Positions 1-5,890 of a stretch of 8,521 nucleotides of DNA are shown in pieces. Made by a program: the position numbers and the translations under genes. How positions within the stretch are numbered: the stretch's first letter is position 1; the number at the start of each line of letters is the position of its first letter. The DNA comes from Spirochaeta sp. (lineage in GTDB: Bacteria; Spirochaetota; Spirochaetia; DSM-27196; Alkalispirochaetaceae). The notes under the pieces were generated by a model, which ran no database searches, was not told the DNA's origin, and worked only from the letters and a program-made list of their open reading frames with translations. The stretch lies in the NCBI GenBank assembly GCA_007117185.1, contig SKHA01000323.1, forward strand, positions 1 to 8,521. Direction: 5' to 3'.

Positions 1-1415
1 ATGATCGCCCCATGCCCCGGGATGTGGTGGAGTACCATCGCAACGGGTTCCGAAAGCTTGCCCGCCAATGGGAGCATTATTGCGATGTCACGGAAGGGGC
101 CAACAGACCCGGGAGCTTCACCACCTTCTTTGGCTATGAGTTTCACTCGTTTCGCCACGGTGACCGCACGTGCGTTTCGCCGTACCGCCCGGACGCACCG
201 GACCCAGAAATGACCACTCCGGCGTTTGAAGATCTGCTGCGCCGCACAGATGCGCGTCGTGATCACCTCCTCCTTCTCCCGCACCACATCGGATACGCCC
301 GGGGGTTTCGCGGGGTCAACTGGGATTCCGTGACCGACAGCGCCACCCCCATTGTGGAGATCCTCTCCATGCACGGCCTCGCGGAACGCGACGGCCAGTG
401 GTTTCCCTATCTGCACACCATGGGGCCCCTGGATCCCCGGCAGACTATGGTGGCGGGTCTGCAGCAGGGCCATCACTTCGGGGTGGTGGGGTCAACGGAC
501 CACCATTCCGCCCACCCCGGGAGCTACGGCCACGGCAAGACCGTTGTGTGGGCGCGGGAGTGTACCCGCGAGGCGATCTGGGAGGCTATTGTGCAGCGCC
601 GTACCTATGCGGTGAGTGGAGACCGCATTGAGCTGCAGTTTTCTCTCAACGGATATCCCATGGGTTCCCGGAACGCCCTGGGAGACGTCCCGGGAGAACG
701 GACCATTGAGGTGGCGGTGCGTGGTGGTGATCGTATTGCCCGGGTGGAAGTGATACGCAATGGATCTCTCCTGTACACCCACATACCCGGAGAAACGCGG
801 GAAAGCACCCATGAGACATACCGCGGCAAGGTCCTGGTGGAAATGGGGTGGGGCGAAAAGGGACAGCCCTTTGACTGGGACGTGGACATCACGGTGGGTC
901 ATGGCAAACTGCTGGCAGTGGAGCCACGCCTGCGGGGCCGCGATGTGGTGGATCCTCTCGACACCAGCGATGGCCCGTGCCACTTTTCCCGGTGGACCCG
1001 CACAGCCGACACCGTCCATCTCACAACCCGCACCTTCGGTAACGCCACCACCGCCACCAGCCAGACGCAGGCGATCTGTCTCGATGTTGCGGGCACCGGA
1101 GCTACAACCATCACGGTACGCCACTCCACGGGGGTGGTGGTGTGTGCCCTGGAGGATCTGCACCGGGAAGCCCGCGTCGCCTATACCAGCGGCTTTGTCT
1201 CCCCGGCCCTCCGAATTCATCGATTCATACGGGAAGAGAGTTATACCGCGGCGTTCACCTGCGTGGATCACCAGAGCGCCCGGGCAGACAGCGCACCCCC
1301 CACAGATCAGGAAAGCCAGACTGAAGACTTCTATTACGTCAGGGTGATTCAGGAGAACGGCCATGGAGCGTGGTCCTCTCCCATCTGGATTCCCTCGGCG
1401 GGAAGGAGGGGATAA
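1..1415 (+). CDS. PHP-like metallohydrolase, DUF3604 / CehA-McbA-like (5' partial)
   Basis: The frame is open to the left edge (first whole codon at 3) and ends with TAA at 1413-1415. The Met at 12 lacks a ribosome site and is probably internal. Counting from it, 467 residues are visible. Metal-site-like motifs typical of PHP-fold enzymes are His-His at 91-92, an E-x-x-S-x-H segment at 116-121, and Gly-Ser-Thr-Asp-His-His at 160-165 followed by a Pro-Gly-Ser-Tyr-Gly turn at 169-173. An Arg-Arg-Thr-Tyr-Ala-x-Ser-Gly-Asp-Arg-Ile segment near 197-206 and a C-terminal Ala-Trp-Ser-Ser-Pro-Ile-Trp near 453-459 match what I recall of the DUF3604 family. The N-terminal metal motif expected for PHP proteins would lie upstream of the window. 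The family is predicted to hydrolyse phosphoester or other ester/amide bonds with bound metals. The substrate is unknown, although the neighbours suggest a sugar derivative. Family call fairly sure; reaction not. Confidence 0.82.
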   Translation, partial: DRPMPRDVVEYHRNGFRKLARQWEHYCDVTEGANRPGSFTTFFGYEFHSFRHGDRTCVSPYRPDAPDPEMTTPAFEDLLRRTDARRDHLLLLPHHIGYARGFRGVNWDSVTDSATPIVEILSMHGLAERDGQWFPYLHTMGPLDPRQTMVAGLQQGHHFGVVGSTDHHSAHPGSYGHGKTVVWARECTREAIWEAIVQRRTYAVSGDRIELQFSLNGYPMGSRNALGDVPGERTIEVAVRGGDRIARVEVIRNGSLLYTHIPGETRESTHETYRGKVLVEMGWGEKGQPFDWDVDITVGHGKLLAVEPRLRGRDVVDPLDTSDGPCHFSRWTRTADTVHLTTRTFGNATTATSQTQAICLDVAGTGATTITVRHSTGVVVCALEDLHREARVAYTSGFVSPALRIHRFIREESYTAAFTCVDHQSARADSAPPTDQESQTEDFYYVRVIQENGHGAWSSPIWIPSAGRRG

Positions 1416-1471
1416 CGAAGGAACACACGGATGTGCACCACACGCGAAGCAACAGAAGAAAAAACGTGCAT

Positions 1472-1524
1472 CCCGGTACGCACAGGAGCACCGGGCTGGC
1501 CCTGGACACCAGAACGCTGTCCAG
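1472..1524 (+). promoter_or_regulatory. Leader with two inverted repeats before the sugar-binding protein gene
   Basis: The 122-bp gap 1416-1537 holds two inverted repeats. The first is CCCGGT (1472-1477) with ACCGGG (1490-1495), 6 bp around a 12-nt loop. The second is CTGGACA (1502-1508) with TGTCCAG (1518-1524), a perfect 7-bp stem around 9 nt, ending exactly where the Shine-Dalgarno AAAAGGAG begins. They could be an operator, or RNA hairpins that mark a processing end or tune translation of the binding protein. I could not find a convincing -35/-10 promoter in the gap. An A-rich run lies at 1456-1464. Confidence 0.4.
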
Positions 1525-1532
1525 AAAAGGAG
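1525..1532 (+). promoter_or_regulatory. Ribosome binding site of the sugar-binding protein gene
   Basis: AAAAGGAG lies five bases before the ATG at 1538. It fixes the start there and argues against the longer in-frame opening from 1370, which would overlap the end of the upstream gene and place a charged, non-secretory stretch before the signal peptide. Confidence 0.85.
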
Positions 1533-1537
1533 ATGCC

Positions 1538-2806
1538 ATGAAACGTATCATGATACTCGCCCTGATTACCGGTATGGCGATTGCCCCGGTGCTGTTTGCC
1601 GGAGGTGGTCGCGAAGAAGCGGCAGATGACGGCCTTACCAGTCTGCACGTCTTCCACTTCAAGGTAACGTGGATCGACTCGTGGAACGCCATGACGGACC
1701 GCTACGCCGCAGAGGTGAACCCTAATGTCAGTTTCAACAACGAAATCCGCGGTGGTGGCGCCCAGTGGATGACCATTCTGCGCAGCAAGTTCGCCGCGAA
1801 CTCTGCACCGGACATCTTCGTGGTTGAGGGTGTGGGTCAGGCGGCGCAGTTTTCCGACTTTCTCACGGATCTCAGCGATGAGCCCTGGGTTGAGCGGGCA
1901 CTGCCCTTCGCCCTGGAAGGCATGACCATCGATGGAAAGATCATGGGTATGCCCATGGGTCTGGAATCCTACGGGTACATCTATAACAAGGACATTTTTG
2001 AATCAGCGGGAATTACCCAACAGCCAAGAACGTTCGACGAACTGGCTGCAGTTGCCCAGCAGCTGGAAGATGCGGGATACACCGCATTCAGCACAGGGTT
2101 TGGTGAATGGTGGATCATGGGGCTGCACCTTATGAACCTCGCCTTTGCTCACCAGCCGGAACCCCAGGCGTTTGTTGACGGCCTCAATGCCGGCACTACG
2201 ACGATGGCGGGCAACCCCTACTTCATGCAGTTGAAAAACCTCATCGACCTGAACGTGCGCTACGGCGAGTCCAACCCCCTGACAACGGATAACCGTCGTC
2301 AGACCCAGGACATTCTTAACGGCGACGCGGCGATGATCCAGCAGGGTGTCTGGCGGGAGATCCAGCTGCTGGCGGCGGACTCTGATATCAACTGGGGCAT
2401 GATGCCCATTCCGTTGACCAACGACCCCGCCGAAGCGTACCGCATGCCAACCGGTGTGCCCTTCTACTGGATTGTAAACGGTGGTTCCTCCGAACAGACT
2501 CAGCAGGAAGCTCGGGCGTTCCTCGACTGGATGGTACGACCGGATGGTACAGCGCAGGAGAACTTCAGCGTGTTCAACTTCATACCTGCTTACGGTGATA
2601 TCGCCGTTGATACCCTGGGTCCCATTTCCCAGGACGGCCTTACCGCCGCAGCAGAAGAGCGCACGGTGCCGTGGATGTTCGGCCAGTTCCCCGACGGCAT
2701 GCCCCAGGAGTTTGCTGATGGTATCCAGGCGTATATCGCCGGGCGCCAGACCTGGGAGCAGGCACTTCAGGAGTTTGACCGCCAGTGGCAGCGGCTCAAG
2801 AACTGA
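1538..2806 (+). CDS. ABC transporter sugar-binding protein, family 1 (CUT1)
   Basis: This 422-residue protein is the extracytoplasmic capture component of a sugar importer. It starts with a secretion signal: Met-Lys-Arg, a hydrophobic core to about residue 20, and a likely cleavage after Ala21, followed by Gly-Gly-Gly-Arg-Glu-Glu-Ala. There is no lipobox cysteine, so it should be a soluble periplasmic protein rather than a lipoprotein. Family marks are Pro-Asp-Ile-Phe-Val-Val-Glu at 91-97 and the stretch 134-159 (Gly-Met-Pro-Met-Gly, then Tyr-Ile-Tyr-Asn-Lys-Asp-Ile-Phe-Glu-Ser-Ala-Gly-Ile), typical of family 1 binding proteins of the MalE/UgpB type. The many Trp and Tyr residues, such as Trp191-Trp192, suit sugar stacking. 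Length is normal. The ligand cannot be read from the sequence. Permease genes follow at once, after a structured 100-bp gap that may let this gene be expressed above the permeases. Confidence 0.93.
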   Translation: MKRIMILALITGMAIAPVLFAGGGREEAADDGLTSLHVFHFKVTWIDSWNAMTDRYAAEVNPNVSFNNEIRGGGAQWMTILRSKFAANSAPDIFVVEGVGQAAQFSDFLTDLSDEPWVERALPFALEGMTIDGKIMGMPMGLESYGYIYNKDIFESAGITQQPRTFDELAAVAQQLEDAGYTAFSTGFGEWWIMGLHLMNLAFAHQPEPQAFVDGLNAGTTTMAGNPYFMQLKNLIDLNVRYGESNPLTTDNRRQTQDILNGDAAMIQQGVWREIQLLAADSDINWGMMPIPLTNDPAEAYRMPTGVPFYWIVNGGSSEQTQQEARAFLDWMVRPDGTAQENFSVFNFIPAYGDIAVDTLGPISQDGLTAAAEERTVPWMFGQFPDGMPQEFADGIQAYIAGRQTWEQALQEFDRQWQRLKN

Positions 2807-2820
2807 TCACCCCGGTGATC
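2805..2820 (+). promoter_or_regulatory. Palindrome over the stop codon of the sugar-binding protein gene
   Basis: GATCACC (2805-2811) and GGTGATC (2814-2820) form a perfect inverted repeat with two central bases. It begins inside the TGA stop codon at 2804-2806. It could be a protein-binding site or the first of several hairpins that follow the gene. The arrangement is seen directly; the role is inference. Confidence 0.4.
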
Positions 2821-2825
2821 GTGTG

Positions 2826-2848
2826 GTGGGGTGCCTCCGGCACCCCAC
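2826..2848 (+). promoter_or_regulatory. Strong GC-rich hairpin between the binding-protein and permease genes
   Basis: GTGGGGTGCC (2826-2835) pairs perfectly with GGCACCCCAC (2839-2848) across a three-base loop, or as a 9-bp stem with a five-base loop. No T-run follows, so it is not a standard intrinsic terminator. Hairpins in this position, as between malE and malF of E. coli, are known to protect the upstream message and so raise binding protein over permease. That is the most likely role here. Confidence 0.65.
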
Positions 2849-2876
2849 TGTGCACCCGGCACCCAACTGTGCACCC
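2839..2876 (+). repeat. 19-bp tandem direct repeat, two copies
   Basis: GGCACCCCACTGTGCACCC (2839-2857) is followed without a gap by a copy at 2858-2876 that differs at one base (C2846 against A2865). The first copy supplies the 3' arm of the 2826-2848 hairpin. The second copy could pair imperfectly with the same 5' arm, so two exclusive folds are possible. A 12-bp palindrome, CACCCGCGGGTG (2872-2883), overlaps the end of the second copy just before the permease ribosome site. Confidence 0.75.
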
Positions 2877-2889
2877 GCGGGTGAACCGG

Positions 2890-2897
2890 AAAGGAGG
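2890..2897 (+). promoter_or_regulatory. Ribosome binding site of the first permease gene
   Basis: AAAGGAGG lies nine bases before the ATG at 2907. It decides this start over the in-frame openings far upstream inside the binding-protein gene. Confidence 0.85.
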
Positions 2898-2906
2898 ACA
2901 GAATAC

Positions 2907-3788
2907 ATGGTACGAAATCGCACCCATGAGCTGCTGAATGACATCGCCTTTCTTGGGCCTGCTGTCATTTTCTTCACAATGATCGTGGTGGCTTCCTTCT
3001 TTCTGGGAATCTACTACGCCTTTACCGACTGGAACGGAATCAGTCTCACCGCCAACTGGGTAGGGCTGGAAAACTTCCGCACCATCTTCACGGACGATCG
3101 GCAGGTGGGGTACTCGGCGCTCTTCACCCTGCGCCTGACCATTACCGCGGTGATTCTCTCAAACACGATCGGACTCGGCCTCGCCCTGATCGTGACCCGG
3201 GCAATCAAGTTTGCCAACGGGTTCCGGGCGATCTTCTTTCTGCCCAACGTAATTGGTGGAATCATCCTGGGATTTGTCTGGCGGTTCATCTTCACCGGGG
3301 CGTTTCCCTCTCTCAGTCGCATCATTCCACTGCAGTTCTTCCAGCTGCCCTGGCTGGGGGATGCATTTACCGGCTTCTGGGCGATCATCATCGTCTTCAC
3401 CTGGCGTACCACCGGGTACCTCATGGTAATCTACATCGCATCAATTCTGGCGATTGACGACGCTTTGATCGAATCTGCGCAGATTGATGGAGCCTCTGGA
3501 GTACAGATGTTCAGCAGGATCATCCTGCCGCTTATCGCCCCGGCGATCACTATCTGTCTCTTTCTGATGCTCTCGTGGTCTACGAAAATATTCGATGTCA
3601 TCTTTTCGTTGACTCGAGGAGGCCCCTTCAAGTCTACCGAAGCATTCGCCCTGAACATCTACTTCGAGGCGTTCCAGGCGAATAACTACGGGCTGGGATC
3701 GGCCAAGGCGATCCTCTTCTTCGTTGTTGTGGGAATTGCCACCCTGGTGCAGGTGTCCATAACCAAGCGGTGGGAGATCGAATCATGA
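2907..3788 (+). CDS. CUT1 sugar ABC transporter permease, MalF/UgpA type
   Basis: This 293-residue inner-membrane protein forms half of the transport channel. Six hydrophobic segments are visible, at about 15-37, 73-97, 107-129, 155-180, 205-226 and 264-285. The cytoplasmic coupling loop that docks the ATPase is clear at 189-208: Glu-Ser-Ala-x-x-Asp-Gly-Ala, then Ile-Ile-Leu-Pro. A Phe-Leu-Pro-Asn motif at 111-114 and a Thr-Arg-Gly-Gly-Pro motif at 236-240 are also usual in this family. The Asp-Trp-Asn-Gly after the first helix matches the MalF/UgpA group without the extra large periplasmic domain of enterobacterial MalF. The start is set by AAAGGAGG at 2890-2897. Its stop codon overlaps the start of the partner permease gene (ATGA, 3785-3788), so the two should be made in equal amounts by coupled translation. 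Confidence 0.95.
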   Translation: MVRNRTHELLNDIAFLGPAVIFFTMIVVASFFLGIYYAFTDWNGISLTANWVGLENFRTIFTDDRQVGYSALFTLRLTITAVILSNTIGLGLALIVTRAIKFANGFRAIFFLPNVIGGIILGFVWRFIFTGAFPSLSRIIPLQFFQLPWLGDAFTGFWAIIIVFTWRTTGYLMVIYIASILAIDDALIESAQIDGASGVQMFSRIILPLIAPAITICLFLMLSWSTKIFDVIFSLTRGGPFKSTEAFALNIYFEAFQANNYGLGSAKAILFFVVVGIATLVQVSITKRWEIES

Positions 3789-4627
3789 GCAGCGCAGCAG
3801 ACCGGTACAACCCCACAAGGACCCTGGTTCTCACCGTTGTCGCAACGATTGCTGCGGTGATCTTTCTGGCGCCCTTCTACTTCGTGGCGATCAACTCCGT
3901 GAAGATCTACGGCGACATTCTGCGGAACGCCGCAGCGTTTCCCCGGACGTTTCAGGTGCAGAACTACATAATCGGTTTTCGCACCTCGAACTTTCTGCGC
4001 GCCTTCGGCAACTCTCTGTTTATCACCAGTATCAGCATCGTTTTTATGGTCTTCCTGGGTGCTATTGCGGCGTGGCGCATGGTGCGCCGCCCCCACTGGT
4101 TCAGCAAGCTGCTCTTCTCGCTCTTTGTTGTGGCCATGGTGATTCCCTTTCAGTCGGTGATGATCCCCCTGATGCGCATCGCCCGTATGTTCGACCTGCT
4201 CAACAGCCGCAACGGCCTCATTGTGATTTACCTGGGGTTGGGGATGCCCTTTACAGCGTTTCTGCTCCACGGGTTTGCCCGCACCGTCCCTCTGGAGCTG
4301 GAGGAGTCGGCGTACCTCGACGGGGCAAGTACGATCCGGATCTTCGTATCCATCGTCCTGCCCCTGCTGAAATCGATGCTGGCCACCGTGACGATCCTGC
4401 AGGCGTTCTGGATCTGGAACGACTTCCTGTTGCCGCTGCTCATCCTCTTCGATGACCGGCTGCAGACGATCCCCATCGCGATCTTCGGTTTCTTCGGTCA
4501 GTATACCGACCAGTGGGACTACGCGCTGGCCACCCTGATGATGGGCATCACCCCTATCGTGGTGTTCTTCCTCTTCATGCAGCGATTCATTATCCGCGGA
4601 GTCATCGCCGGGTCGCTCAAGGGGTAG
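3785..4627 (+). CDS. CUT1 sugar ABC transporter permease, MalG/UgpE type
   Basis: This 280-residue protein is the second channel half. Hydrophobic segments lie near 12-38, 75-97, 108-130, 144-165, 187-222 (probably one helix plus flanking parts) and 247-270. The ATPase-docking loop reads Glu-Glu-Ser-Ala-x-x-Asp-Gly-Ala at 173-181 and continues to Ile-Val-Leu-Pro at 190-193. The C-terminal Gly-Val-Ile-Ala-Gly-Ser-Leu-Lys-Gly is a hallmark of MalG-like permeases. I choose ATG 3785 over the in-frame GTG at 3770 because GGGAG (3772-3776) sits eight bases ahead of it and the ATGA overlap with the previous gene is typical. The stop (TAG, 4625-4627) lies three bases before the next start. No ATP-binding subunit follows, so the pair probably works with an ATPase encoded elsewhere, as shown for MsiK-type systems. 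Confidence 0.95.
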   Translation: MSSAADRYNPTRTLVLTVVATIAAVIFLAPFYFVAINSVKIYGDILRNAAAFPRTFQVQNYIIGFRTSNFLRAFGNSLFITSISIVFMVFLGAIAAWRMVRRPHWFSKLLFSLFVVAMVIPFQSVMIPLMRIARMFDLLNSRNGLIVIYLGLGMPFTAFLLHGFARTVPLELEESAYLDGASTIRIFVSIVLPLLKSMLATVTILQAFWIWNDFLLPLLILFDDRLQTIPIAIFGFFGQYTDQWDYALATLMMGITPIVVFFLFMQRFIIRGVIAGSLKG

Positions 4628-4630
4628 GGT

Positions 4631-5890
4631 GTGTCCGTGCGGCTTCCCATCCTGCTGCGATCGGGATGGCAACAGGTGAATATCGGCGACATCGCCCATT
4701 GGGCAGGGGCGCTGGCGCTGCTGTACCGTGAACTGTGTTCCCGGGACGAGGAGGTGCGGTTCCAGCCCTTTGCGCCCCTGGGAAACGCCGGGAAACTGTT
4801 GCAACGGTGGCCCCGGGTGATTCTGGACTCTGCGGACGCCGAGTCCCACAGTTTATCGGCGGGGTTCATGATTCATGGCTCCGGAGGAACGATCAATCTG
4901 GATGCGGTGCGCTCCTGGCGGGGCAAGCCATGGGGGGCGTACGGGGTTACCTATACCGGGGGGCCCTACGGGAGTTCCTTTGCAGATGCTCTCCCGGCGG
5001 AAACGGTAGACCTCCTGAATACCGCGGAGTTCATCTTCACCCGGGAAACCGGCACCGCAGCGTTTCTGCGCTCCCAGGGTGTCAGCGGTCCGCCGGTACA
5101 GTTCGGTCCTGATGCCACCTTCGGCTTCGATAGTACCGATGAGGCGGGGGCCGATCAGGTGCTGAAAACCCTGGGTATGCCACCAACGGGCAGCACCGCG
5201 GGCAGCACCGCAGGCAGCCCGGGGGGCGCTGCCTTTCTGGCGGTTATCCCGAAGCTTCGAATCGATCCGTACTGGCGCATGGGGTTGACGGACATGTCTC
5301 AATCCGAGATCGCCGCTGCCGAACGGATCAACACCAGCTGCGTGGCAGGGGATCACCACATTCTGCGGGAGATCATCGCCTGGTGGGTTCGCAGAACCGG
5401 GTCTCCCGTTCTCCTGTGTCCCGAGATGACCTACCAGCTGGATCTGATGGACCGCTGGATCATCAGCCTGCTCCCCCGGGACGTGGCTCCCCAAGTGCAC
5501 CCCCTGCCATTTTTCTGGCTGCCGGATCTGGCGTCATCCGTGTACCGCCGCGCTGCTGCGGTGGTCAGTGTGGAGATGCACTCTCCCATTCTGGCGCTGA
5601 ATGTCGGTACCCCGGCGATCCATCTGCGTCAAAAAGAGGACAGCCCCAAGGGGCAGATGTGGCGGGATATCGGACTGGAGCGGTGGCTGGTGGATATGGA
5701 CTGGCAGAACGACAACGACCGGCAGGCTGTCGCGGCAGCAACGATCGGTGCCCTGGAAGATATCCTGGCCAACCCCGAAGATGCCGCTTGGACGGTGCAG
5801 ACCGCCGGAAAACGGGTCCGCAACGCTGAAGACGAGGCGTGGCAGATCATTCGCGACAGAGTCGCCGGCAGCACACAGGAGAACCCATGA
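4631..5890 (+). CDS. Polysaccharide pyruvyl transferase-family protein
   Basis: This 419-residue protein starts at GTG 4631, three bases after the permease stop, with AAGGGG at 4619-4624 as a plausible ribosome site. The family pattern (PF04230, CsaB-like) is recognisable: Asn-Ile-Gly-Asp at 17-20, a glycine-rich His-Gly-Ser-Gly-Gly at 82-86, Arg-Glu-Thr-Gly-Thr-Ala-Ala-Phe-Leu near 138-146, Asp-Ala-Thr-Phe at 161-164, and the C-terminal Glu-Met-His-Ser-Pro-Ile followed by Asn-Val-Gly-Thr-Pro at 315-328. Known members move pyruvate from phosphoenolpyruvate to sugar hydroxyls as a ketal; others are only distantly related. A Gly-Ser-Thr-Ala repeat linker lies between the two halves at 187-199. 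No signal peptide or membrane segment is seen, so it is probably cytoplasmic. Its place inside an uptake operon is unusual. Family membership is likely; pyruvyl transfer itself is unproven. Confidence 0.75.
   Translation: MSVRLPILLRSGWQQVNIGDIAHWAGALALLYRELCSRDEEVRFQPFAPLGNAGKLLQRWPRVILDSADAESHSLSAGFMIHGSGGTINLDAVRSWRGKPWGAYGVTYTGGPYGSSFADALPAETVDLLNTAEFIFTRETGTAAFLRSQGVSGPPVQFGPDATFGFDSTDEAGADQVLKTLGMPPTGSTAGSTAGSPGGAAFLAVIPKLRIDPYWRMGLTDMSQSEIAAAERINTSCVAGDHHILREIIAWWVRRTGSPVLLCPEMTYQLDLMDRWIISLLPRDVAPQVHPLPFFWLPDLASSVYRRAAAVVSVEMHSPILALNVGTPAIHLRQKEDSPKGQMWRDIGLERWLVDMDWQNDNDRQAVAAATIGALEDILANPEDAAWTVQTAGKRVRNAEDEAWQIIRDRVAGSTQENP
5189..5224 (+). repeat. 12-bp in-frame tandem repeat, three copies (third degenerate)
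   Basis: GGCAGCACCGCG (5189-5200) is followed by GGCAGCACCGCA (5201-5212) and the diverged GGCAGCCCGGGG (5213-5224). Each unit is four codons, giving Gly-Ser-Thr-Ala twice and then Gly-Ser-Pro-Gly. It probably forms a flexible linker and can change copy number by slippage without breaking the frame. Confidence 0.8.
5877..5881 (+). promoter_or_regulatory. Ribosome binding site of the first six-hairpin gene
   Basis: AGGAG ends five bases before the ATG at 5887, inside the end of the upstream gene. It supports the ATGA-overlap start rather than the in-frame ATG at 5839, which has no such site. Confidence 0.75.

Noticed and set aside
492..1364. A 290-codon minus-strand open frame opposite the metallohydrolase gene.
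   Set aside because: No recognisable domain or ribosome site; the + strand frame carries conserved metal-site and C-terminal motifs.
1370..1537. A 56-residue N-terminal extension of the sugar-binding protein from an ATG at 1370.
   Set aside because: It overlaps the end of the upstream gene, has a polar, His/Arg-rich composition, and would bury the signal peptide. The strong ribosome site at 1525-1532 supports ATG 1538.
2826..2848. The strong hairpin as an intrinsic transcription terminator.
   Set aside because: No T-run follows the stem, and the permease genes that must be co-expressed lie just downstream.
2481..2906. A 142-residue extension of the first permease inside the binding-protein gene.
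   Set aside because: It lies in another frame over a well-supported gene and has no transporter-like sequence. AAAGGAGG before ATG 2907 fixes the start.
3686..4849. A long minus-strand open frame of 387 codons opposite the second permease.
   Set aside because: Its product is rich in Gln, His, Asp and Arg with no recognisable fold, and it is antisense to a clear MalG-type permease. It reflects high third-position GC.
5839..5886. A 16-residue extension of the first six-hairpin protein from ATG 5839.
   Set aside because: There is no ribosome site, and it overlaps the upstream gene further than the normal ATGA overlap. AGGAG at 5877-5881 favours ATG 5887.
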